Positions 1 through 5,162 of a stretch of 6,162 bases of DNA are shown piece by piece. Both the position numbers and the translations under genes were made by a program. Each line of letters opens with the position of its first letter. Position 1 is the first letter of the stretch. Location: NCBI GenBank assembly GCA_002345725.1, contig DDWP01000078.1:1-6162 (forward strand). The letters are read 5' to 3'. The notes below the pieces were generated by a model that saw nothing but the letters and a program-made list of their open reading frames with translations, ran no database searches and was not told the DNA's origin. Source of the DNA: Candidatus Shapirobacteria bacterium UBA2283 (lineage in GTDB: Bacteria > Patescibacteriota > Microgenomatia > UBA12405).

Positions 1-99
1 CACCAATACCAGCACTGTTATCAAACCAAGAAAAATTGTTTTTTTGGTTATTTCGTCCTCAGCTTTCTTATCTAATCTAGAGCGAGTAAATTCTGCCAT
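1..99 (-). CDS. N-terminal fragment of a small membrane protein (cut by window edge)
   Basis: Reading the minus strand from the ATG at 99-97 gives 33 codons without a stop, running off the left edge. The product starts MAEFTRSRLDKKAEDEI, a charged cytoplasmic stretch. A hydrophobic run follows (about residues 21-33, TIFLGLITVLVLV) that looks like the start of a transmembrane helix or signal anchor. A basic N-terminus followed by one membrane helix is common in small envelope proteins of Patescibacteria (family knowledge). No domain beyond the anchor is visible, so no function is assigned. There is no Shine-Dalgarno sequence. TAGAAT (plus strand 111-116) and TATAGT (102-107) are possible -10 boxes. 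The gene lies downstream of tRNA-Thr on the same strand and could be read through from it. Confidence 0.6.
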   Translation of the reverse strand, partial: MAEFTRSRLDKKAEDEITKKTIFLGLITVLVLV

Positions 100-177
100 A
101 AACTATATCTATTCTAACATTTTTTGCGACATCATTCAGCCACCAATTAATTTTATCCAAAACTTCAGACAATCAGG

Positions 178-250
178 AGCCGAAGGGGAGAATCGGACTC
201 CCGACCCACGCTTTACGAAAGCGTTGCTCTACCAACTGAGCTACTTCGGC
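178..250 (-). tRNA. tRNA-Thr (anticodon CGU)
   Basis: The minus strand folds into a full cloverleaf. The acceptor GCCGAAG/CTTCGGC has 7 pairs (244-250 with 179-185), the D stem is GCTC/GAGC, the anticodon stem is ACGCT/AGCGT with loop TTCGTAA, and the T stem is GGGAG/CTCCC. The anticodon CGT reads ACG, so this is a threonine tRNA. The discriminator is U (position 178). CCA is not encoded (the next bases are CCT), so it must be added by a CCA-adding enzyme. The T loop is TCCGATT, with C rather than the normal U at position 55. Confidence 0.96.
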
Positions 251-314
251 AAACATATTCCAATCCTATTTTACAATCAAACGCCTTCAAAGACTATCTT
301 GAGAAAATAAATCC

Positions 315-332
315 ACTTCTATTTCTTGAAGT
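315..332 (-). terminator. Weak hairpin downstream of the HTH-HEPN gene, possible terminator
   Basis: On the minus strand ACTTC and GAAGT pair around an 8-nt loop and are followed by a T-rich but interrupted tract (GGATTTATTTTC). It lies about 45 nt past the stop codon of the large gene. The stem is only 5 bp, so this is a tentative call. Nothing else is visible in the gap 251-376 apart from the upstream region of tRNA-Thr. Confidence 0.25.
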
Positions 333-376
333 ATTTGGCAAACAGCATAAAGATAGTAAAAAATAATTCGGCACAA

Positions 377-2506
377 TCATTCCGTAATTCGTAGCTTTAT
401 TGAAAAGTCATCATCAATTTTGATGATCAAAGCAATAAACAACCTTAGTGTTATGAGATATGTTTGGTAATGTTTATTCTCATCCTTCTTGTTATCTCCA
501 GACATAGATCCATGTAGGTAAATATTGCGAAGGTCATGCCCATTACTCGAATCTTGCTGATTGAGATAGAAACTAAAATACTTTGCTTCTGGATCAGTAA
601 GAAGCGAACTCTTCATTACTAACCATCCTTTACTAACCATAGCATCTATTTCAGCTCTTCCCTCAGCAGAGTAGTGATAGTAGCTCAATGCTTCGGCTTG
701 GAACAGATTTTTTAGTATAAGTATTTGATGCTGGCTTTGAAATATTAAACGTTTCGATGTTTTCCTGAGAATACCCCACTTAATGAGCTCATCTAGAGAT
801 TGCTTCTGGTAATCGTGAAAATCACTATAATTAACCTCATGATTGATTAGTAATCTCGCAAAGTCCTCGTCCTTAAGTTTGTCATCAATATAAGTTAGCG
901 CCGATTGATCAGAGAACAAATAATGCATTATTGTAAAGATCACAGGGCTTTCGGTTGCATATGCGTATTTACCAGCAACCTGACTAGGAGTGTCTTTGTA
1001 TTTTGGCGATTCGGATGTAATTGACAACAGGTCTTGGTCTATCAATCCATTTTCAGTGTACAGTTTAAATTGTTTAATGACGCTATCCATCTCACTAAAA
1101 ATGTGTTTACACTTTTCAAGATACGTAGTACCCTTACTTGAAACAGTATAGTTGAATCCATCGGCATTGAACGTTTTTTTCAGATATTCGTTGAAGAACC
1201 ACCCAATCACATCTTCGAGCTCCTTATTTTCTGACCGCAAGAACTTCTCATACATCATTGTCTGCATAAGTGTACTTTGATCAATAAACTGGAAATGAAA
1301 ACCCTCTGGGTATTCGCCCCGTCCAGAAACTTTCATAAAACGTTCAACAACACTCAACTGTGACGAATATGATGGTAATGTCAAAATTATGTGTTTATTA
1401 ACTAGCGGGAAAAGATGTATGAAGTTGCTTAAGGCCGATAAATTATCTGAATGTTCCTTAAGCCATTTTTTACTGTAAGTGAATTTTGTTGTTACATCAC
1501 CTTGTAATATTTTAACTGCCTCTTCCTGGGTTTCAGATATTGCTACTTCAGTACCAAATATGACACGACCACTATTCTCTTTGAAAAAGTTGTCGTTCCA
1601 CTCTGCGTGCTTCCGTTTTGCAAGTAATTTAATCTTATCGTCTATACCGGCACTAGGCATAACTCTTGCGCTAGCAATCAACTGGAGGTAATTGGGATTG
1701 GCACCTGTACTGTTTATGTAGCTCTCCAGAAGAGTACGAGTATCGTCTTTAGTGAAACTTGGTGGTAAATGAACCTCCCGACGCTCTTTTTTCTCAAGAT
1801 ACTTGTGGATTAACTGTTCTGCATTGTCTGGGTCGGATAAAATTAATGTCCGTATATTTTGATCGTATTTATTAACAATGTCTTTGTTTGCCAATAATCT
1901 CCATATAGCCACCTTTGAAGATCTTAATGCTCGCAACATTACATCTGAGTTTATGCTGTCGTAACTTTTGTAGCGAGCCAGGAGAATTAGCAGATCATCG
2001 TGATAGTCAAACTTTACTTCTGAAATTATGGTTAACGCGTTCTCTTCCTTAACTGCATTAAAAAAAGCTGCGATTGTTTTATATAGTTTTGGTTTGAGAG
2101 TAATATATTCATCTAACTTCTTCTTCTCAATGTTTTTCGGCAAGGCTAGATTCTCAACGTACAAAAGAACATTGTACAGCTCCAGAATATCATTAATACT
2201 GTAATCCACCTTAGTCTCATTAAAGTTGTCGAGGAATTTCATAGTAGGCTTTAAATAGAAAGAAGTAGCCAAATCACGGATGCCGTAATACTTTATTCGT
2301 CGCTCTGATTTCTCATTCTCCTCCAAACTTGAATATTTAACATAAAGGTCATCAATTTTCATTAATAATGCCTTGCGAGTAGGAGTTGACTTGCCGTTTA
2401 ACCAATTATTGAGCGATACTAGAGAAGTACCGATTTTTTCAGCGAGAGACTGCTGAGATAGGCCACTGGCAGTGATAATTTCTTGCAACTTTGTTCTGTA
2501 ATCCAT
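377..2506 (-). CDS. XRE-type HTH protein with C-terminal HEPN-like RNxxxH motif, putative defence/abortive-infection ribonuclease
   Basis: The protein has 709 residues from the ATG at 2506, or 714 from the ATG at 2521. Residues about 2-40 form an XRE-like helix-turn-helix (LSQQSLAEKIGTSLVSLNNW, residues 17-36), followed by NGKSTPTRKALLMKIDDLY. The middle (about 60-560) appears mostly helical and is not assigned to a family. A winged-helix-like stretch (about 570-620) precedes the C-terminus. There, SNGHDLRNIYLHG contains R660-N-x3-H665, which matches the R-x4-6-H catalytic motif of HEPN RNases and is followed by a long hydrophobic helix. HEPN domains of this type cut RNA in toxin-antitoxin, Abi and CRISPR effectors (established knowledge). 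A role here in infection response is inference. The start at 2506 is preferred because TATGAT lies 6 nt before it. No antitoxin, nucleotidyltransferase or other partner gene is adjacent. The gene stands alone between tRNA-Thr and tRNA-Gly. A non-nuclease, degenerate HEPN function is possible. Confidence 0.75.
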   Translation of the reverse strand: MDYRTKLQEIITASGLSQQSLAEKIGTSLVSLNNWLNGKSTPTRKALLMKIDDLYVKYSSLEENEKSERRIKYYGIRDLATSFYLKPTMKFLDNFNETKVDYSINDILELYNVLLYVENLALPKNIEKKKLDEYITLKPKLYKTIAAFFNAVKEENALTIISEVKFDYHDDLLILLARYKSYDSINSDVMLRALRSSKVAIWRLLANKDIVNKYDQNIRTLILSDPDNAEQLIHKYLEKKERREVHLPPSFTKDDTRTLLESYINSTGANPNYLQLIASARVMPSAGIDDKIKLLAKRKHAEWNDNFFKENSGRVIFGTEVAISETQEEAVKILQGDVTTKFTYSKKWLKEHSDNLSALSNFIHLFPLVNKHIILTLPSYSSQLSVVERFMKVSGRGEYPEGFHFQFIDQSTLMQTMMYEKFLRSENKELEDVIGWFFNEYLKKTFNADGFNYTVSSKGTTYLEKCKHIFSEMDSVIKQFKLYTENGLIDQDLLSITSESPKYKDTPSQVAGKYAYATESPVIFTIMHYLFSDQSALTYIDDKLKDEDFARLLINHEVNYSDFHDYQKQSLDELIKWGILRKTSKRLIFQSQHQILILKNLFQAEALSYYHYSAEGRAEIDAMVSKGWLVMKSSLLTDPEAKYFSFYLNQQDSSNGHDLRNIYLHGSMSGDNKKDENKHYQTYLITLRLFIALIIKIDDDFSIKLRITE

Positions 2507-2512
2507 AAACAA

Positions 2513-2541
2513 ATCATACATAACTTTATAAAGTTAGTAAA
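2513..2541 (-). promoter_or_regulatory. Promoter of the HTH-HEPN gene
   Basis: On the minus strand TTTACT (-35, positions 2541-2536), a 17-bp spacer and TATGAT (-10, positions 2518-2513) are followed by 6 nt and then ATG at 2506. This predicts a leaderless transcript. An alternative, TTTAAT-17-TATAAA slightly upstream, would instead serve the ATG at 2521. There is no Shine-Dalgarno sequence before either ATG. Confidence 0.5.
2522..2535. promoter_or_regulatory. Operator-like perfect palindrome AACTTTATAAAGTT in the promoter spacer
   Basis: This is a perfect 14-bp palindrome. It starts directly next to the -35 hexamer and ends 3 bp before the -10 hexamer, so a bound protein would block RNA polymerase. 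The obvious candidate binder is the HTH domain of the gene it precedes (inference). Confidence 0.6.
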
Positions 2542-2542
2542 G

Positions 2543-2555
2543 ACTTTATTAAAGT
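2543..2555. promoter_or_regulatory. Second operator-like palindrome ACTTTA-T-TAAAGT
   Basis: The arms ACTTTA and TAAAGT match those of the site at 2522-2535, with a one-base centre. The two centres are about 20.5 bp apart, close to two helical turns, so two dimers could bind the same face. A further half-site, TAAAGA, lies between them at 2538-2543. Confidence 0.55.
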
Positions 2556-2810
2556 TATGTTTTCAAAATGAGTTGCCGCCGTCATATCTAAACATTAAAA
2601 AACCAAGACCACCATGTTTCCTCACCATCCATCCCGTATAATCTTGTTCATCCAATCAGTTCATTTAAATCCTCAAAAAGTGGTCCGACTCCGGTTGCCG
2701 GTAAACATTTTTCTAACCTAAATACAAAACGTTAAAAGTAGTGTCTAGAACTCAGAAAAAGATTGATTTCTTGAGGAAGATTGGAGAAATACAAAACCAT
2801 TTCGCTATTG

Positions 2811-2881
2811 AGCGGGTGATGGGAATCGGACCCACTTCTCATCCTTGGGAAGGACGCATTCTACCGGTGAACTACACCCGC
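2811..2881 (-). tRNA. tRNA-Gly (anticodon CCC)
   Basis: The minus strand gives acceptor GCGGGTG/CACCCGC (2875-2881 with 2812-2818), D stem GTTC/GAAT, anticodon stem CGTCC/GGATG with loop TTCCCAA, and T stem GTGGG/CCCAT with loop TCCGATT. The anticodon CCC reads GGG. The discriminator is U (2811), as usual for bacterial tRNA-Gly, and no CCA is encoded. As in the tRNA-Thr of this window, position 55 is C instead of U. Its 3' end faces the HTH-HEPN gene. Confidence 0.96.
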
Positions 2882-2890
2882 TTCAAAACT

Positions 2891-2899
2891 ATTCTATCA
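2891..2899 (-). promoter_or_regulatory. Extended -10 promoter element for tRNA-Gly
   Basis: TGATAGAAT on the minus strand is an extended -10 box (TGnTANAAT). It ends 9 nt before the tRNA 5' end, placing transcription start 2-3 nt upstream of the mature tRNA. No good -35 is visible, which is acceptable for an extended -10 promoter. It lies between the LysM stop codon and the tRNA. Confidence 0.4.
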
Positions 2900-2905
2900 C
2901 GCTAG

Positions 2906-3475
2906 TTAGTTCAGCTTGGGCAACACCAAGGTCATTCCAATCTCCAATTTATCTGGGCTAGATAATTTACTTTTATTATTTTGCCAGATCATTACCCATT
3001 TATATCCATCACCATATTTATTAACTGCAATGTTCCACAAGCTATCGCCACGGACAACTGTATAAGTACTTTCGTCAACAGAAACACCCTTACCATCTTG
3101 GACTTTTTCTTCAGCTACAGTATCTTTCTTTACCGGCTCAGCCTTAGCTCTTAGCTTTATTTTTTGACCGACTTCAAGAGTAGTTGTTTTTAATTCATTA
3201 TCTTTAACGATTTCTGTCCATCTAAATCCATCACCATAATTAGCTACCGCTATGTTCCATAAACTATCACCCTTCTTAACCACATATTCACCTTCAACTA
3301 CAGCCTTATCACCAGTAGTTTTATTGCCCTCTAATACCAAGTCACTATTTACTCCAGGGATAGTAATCTCTCCACGTCTTTTCTGAAAGAAATTAAAAAT
3401 CATTCCCACGACAACGACTACAATAACCAACCCCAAAAACATACTTATGGTTTCCTCATTTAGTTTTATTTTCAT
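2906..3475 (-). CDS. Membrane-anchored protein with two LysM domains
   Basis: This 189-residue protein (194 if started at the ATG at 3490) has a short N-terminus, one strongly hydrophobic helix (about residues 12-31, with a run of valines) and a basic stop (QKRRG). Two LysM repeats follow outside the membrane: residues about 64-110 (YVVKKGDSLWNIAVANYGDG) and 138-187 (YTVVRGDSLWNIAVNKYGDG). They are joined by a charged linker. LysM domains bind the GlcNAc backbone of peptidoglycan (family knowledge), so the protein probably links the membrane to the cell wall. No catalytic domain is present. The start at 3475 is preferred because TTGACT-17-TATGTT lies upstream with the -10 six nt before that ATG, giving a leaderless message. 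It lies 43 bp downstream of the arsR-like gene, with its promoter inside the gap. Confidence 0.9.
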   Translation of the reverse strand: MKIKLNEETISMFLGLVIVVVVVGMIFNFFQKRRGEITIPGVNSDLVLEGNKTTGDKAVVEGEYVVKKGDSLWNIAVANYGDGFRWTEIVKDNELKTTTLEVGQKIKLRAKAEPVKKDTVAEEKVQDGKGVSVDESTYTVVRGDSLWNIAVNKYGDGYKWVMIWQNNKSKLSSPDKLEIGMTLVLPKLN

Positions 3476-3481
3476 ATCCCT

Positions 3482-3510
3482 AACATACATGAGGCTTGGC
3501 CTATAGTCAA
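3482..3510 (-). promoter_or_regulatory. Promoter of the LysM gene
   Basis: On the minus strand TTGACT (3510-3505), a 17-bp spacer and TATGTT (3487-3482) are followed by AGGGAT and ATG. The -35 matches consensus at 5 of 6 bases and the -10 at 4 of 6. The predicted start of transcription falls at or near the ATG at 3475, which favours that start over the ATG at 3490 inside the spacer. AGGG is too close to the ATG to act as a Shine-Dalgarno sequence. Confidence 0.5.
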
Positions 3511-3518
3511 CGACGACT

Positions 3519-3800
3519 TCAGCTTATTCTCCGCACAATCACATCATCCAAAACAAACCTATTTAATTCTATTACGAAATTATTTAAAACTTCCTTGTCT
3601 AATTTATAGACTCTCAACTTACCTCTTACTTCAAAACTAACCAACTTGGCTTTTCTCAAAATCGCCAAATGACTAGACAACGTTGCCTGTTTTATTGTTA
3701 AATATTTCAAGATCTCATTGACAGTTAGATCTCCATTCCTTAATATAGTCAAGATCTTACGTCGGTTGATATCCGACATACATTTAAATATTTTATCCAT
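3519..3800 (-). CDS. ArsR-family winged-helix transcriptional regulator
   Basis: This 93-residue protein consists essentially of a winged helix. FKCMSDINRRKILTIL (about residues 5-20) is the typical first helices of the ArsR family. LTVNEILKYLTIKQATLSSHLAILRKAKLV (25-54) is the helix-turn-helix with the classic S-x-L-S-x-H-L pattern, and VSFEVRGKLRVYKL (54-67) is the wing. A short C-terminal helix follows. The ELCVCDL-type metal site of ArsR/SmtB sensors is absent and the only cysteine is C7, so a metal-sensing role is not supported. The start is well fixed: a perfect TATAAT lies 6 nt before the ATG, with no Shine-Dalgarno sequence. A palindrome over that -10 suggests autoregulation. The gene is divergent from ndk with only 27 bp between the starts, so it may also affect ndk. 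Confidence 0.88.
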   Translation of the reverse strand: MDKIFKCMSDINRRKILTILRNGDLTVNEILKYLTIKQATLSSHLAILRKAKLVSFEVRGKLRVYKLDKEVLNNFVIELNRFVLDDVIVRRIS

Positions 3801-3803
3801 AGT

Positions 3804-3816
3804 ACGATTATATCGT
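3804..3816. promoter_or_regulatory. Palindrome ACGAT-TAT-ATCGT over the arsR -10 box
   Basis: A 13-bp inverted repeat with perfect 5-bp arms contains the minus-strand TATAAT (3812-3807) of the ArsR-type gene. It sits in the 27-bp gap between the arsR-like and ndk start codons. On the plus strand it contains TATATC (3809-3814), a possible -10 for ndk. Its position suits an operator bound by the ArsR-type protein (inference). Confidence 0.5.
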
Positions 3817-3827
3817 CAAACATCAAT

Positions 3828-4439
3828 ATGAACAACTACGATGATAAACAAGAACAAACCCTAGTTATAGTCAAGCCAGACGGTGTCCAAAGAGGTCTAA
3901 TTGGCGAAGTCATCAAGCGCTACGAACGATGTGGTCTTAAGCTCGTTGCTCTTAAAATGCTTATCCCTACCCCAGAAGTTGCCCTAGCTCATTATTCCAC
4001 TGATCCAGAATGGGCCATCACTACTGGTACCAAAGCACTTGCCTTTGCCAAAGAAAGAGGAGAGAAACTCTTTACTGACGATCCAATTGAATATGCAGAG
4101 AATATTAGAAAAAATGCCAAGGTCTTTTTATCTTCAGGTCCTGTCGTACCTATGGTCTGGCAAGGAATGAACGCCGCCAAGGTCGTCCGCAAAATTACTG
4201 GTGTTACCGACTGTACCATGTCTGTACCTGGCACAATTCGTGGTGACTATGCTCTAGACTCTTACACCACTTCCGATGCTGACAATAGATCTATCAGAAA
4301 TATAATTCACGCTAGCGGCTCAGCTGAAGAAGCCAGGCTAGAAATTCCAATTTGGTTTCAACCAAACGAGATATTGAACTATCGCTACGTCCCTGAAGCC
4401 ATCATGTACGACATCAACCTTGATGGAATTTTGGAATAG
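3828..4439 (+). CDS. ndk: Nucleoside diphosphate kinase, long form
   Basis: The enzyme transfers the gamma phosphate from NTPs to NDPs through a phosphohistidine. The family signature is complete: TLVIVKPDGVQRGLIGE (residues 11-27, K16), H55-Y56, FLSSGPVVPMVW (100-111), R121, GTIRGDY (135-141, R138) and NIIHASGSAEEA (158-169) with N158 and catalytic H161, followed by EIPIWF. At 203 residues it is longer than the usual 140-150. About 30 extra residues lie between Y56 and S102, about 10 before N158, and the C-terminal tail is longer. The start is the first ATG and gives a short leader before the conserved EQTLVIVKPDG. No Shine-Dalgarno sequence is present. The gene is divergent from the ArsR-type gene and followed by a strong terminator, so it is a single-gene unit. 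Confidence 0.95.
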   Translation: MNNYDDKQEQTLVIVKPDGVQRGLIGEVIKRYERCGLKLVALKMLIPTPEVALAHYSTDPEWAITTGTKALAFAKERGEKLFTDDPIEYAENIRKNAKVFLSSGPVVPMVWQGMNAAKVVRKITGVTDCTMSVPGTIRGDYALDSYTTSDADNRSIRNIIHASGSAEEARLEIPIWFQPNEILNYRYVPEAIMYDINLDGILE

Positions 4440-4460
4440 AGATTCTCTCGATTAAAACTA

Positions 4461-4490
4461 AAATCCGCCAATCACTTGGCGGATTTTTTA
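4461..4490 (+). terminator. Rho-independent terminator after ndk
   Basis: An 11-bp stem, AAATCCGCCAA/TTGGCGGATTT, closes a TCAC loop and is followed by a run of T. It begins 22 nt after the ndk stop. It separates ndk from the downstream two-gene operon. Confidence 0.9.
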
Positions 4491-4508
4491 TAATCATTTA
4501 TCAAATGA

Positions 4509-4514
4509 TATTAT
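4509..4514 (+). promoter_or_regulatory. -10 box of the cysteine hydrolase/HAM1 operon
   Basis: TATTAT lies 6 nt before the ATG at 4521, with no Shine-Dalgarno sequence between, so the message is probably leaderless. The -35 region overlaps the T tract of the ndk terminator and is weak (TTTTAT). Confidence 0.45.
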
Positions 4515-4520
4515 CTACAT

Positions 4521-5162
4521 ATGAAAATCTACCCAAAAATGAACAAGAGTAATACTGCTCTTTTGGTCATCGATCCAGTTAACTCTTGCGCTCACGAAAA
4601 TTGCGAGACACCAGAGTGGAACATCCACTTCACCAAAATCAGAAAAATGTTACCCAAACTAGATCTATTCATCAAAGAATATCGTCAAAAAATTGGTGGG
4701 CTTGTAGTCCTAACCACTATCACCCCGTGGAACAAAGAAAATCTCACCGACAACATCAATGAACTTTACACCGACCCTGCTGCCACCTATTACTCCGAAG
4801 ACACAAGTGGTTTTGACGAACAATTTCACACTATCAAACCAGAACCAACCGACCTAATTTTTACCAAGAACACTTACGACACTTTTTCCGACGACAAATT
4901 AACCCAAGAACTAAAAAGTAGGAGAGTGCAATACATAATCGTCACCGGAATATTTACTGACGGTTGCGTCTTAGCATCTATCGTTAGTGGTTTCTCTAAA
5001 GGCTTTAATTTTATAATCCTAAAGGATTTAGTCGAAACCACTGATTCACCAACTAGACAAGAAATTCAAAAATTACTCTTCGAGTTCACCTTTCCGGCCA
5101 TGTACGGCAAAACAATCTCTTCTGAAGAATTACTCCAAGAGCCCAGTTTAGTAACCAAATAA
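4521..5162 (+). CDS. Isochorismatase-like cysteine hydrolase
   Basis: This 213-residue protein has the isochorismatase-like alpha/beta fold. NTALLVIDPVNSC (residues 11-23) supplies the catalytic Asp D18, DLIFTKNTYDTF (111-122) the Lys K116, and YIIVTGIFTDGCVLAS (138-153) the nucleophile C149 in the usual G-x-x-T-D-x-C-V context. The family includes nicotinamidases, N-carbamoyl hydrolases and isochorismatases. The D-x-H...H metal site of nicotinamidase PncA is not evident, so the substrate is unassigned. The start is supported by a -10 box six nt upstream. The stop codon (5160-5162) directly abuts the ATG of the next gene, so the two are co-transcribed and probably translationally coupled. An amide or carbamoyl substrate from nucleotide breakdown would fit that neighbour (inference). 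Confidence 0.87.
   Translation: MKIYPKMNKSNTALLVIDPVNSCAHENCETPEWNIHFTKIRKMLPKLDLFIKEYRQKIGGLVVLTTITPWNKENLTDNINELYTDPAATYYSEDTSGFDEQFHTIKPEPTDLIFTKNTYDTFSDDKLTQELKSRRVQYIIVTGIFTDGCVLASIVSGFSKGFNFIILKDLVETTDSPTRQEIQKLLFEFTFPAMYGKTISSEELLQEPSLVTK

Noticed and set aside
44..310. Plus-strand open frame of 88 codons
   Set aside because: It runs straight through the tRNA-Thr gene on the other strand and overlaps the N-terminal fragment at 1-99. It has no protein-like character.
1479..1691. Plus-strand open frame of 70 codons
   Set aside because: It lies entirely inside the HTH-HEPN gene on the opposite strand and has no recognisable domain.
2612..2720. Plus-strand open frame of about 36 codons starting MFPHHPSR
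   Set aside because: It is short enough to arise by chance, with no start signal and no recognisable product.
2906..3300. Internal repeat in the LysM gene, considered as a DNA repeat element
   Set aside because: The similarity is explained by the two homologous LysM domains at the protein level.
3992..4234. Minus-strand open frame of 80 codons
   Set aside because: It is a shadow of the well-supported ndk gene.
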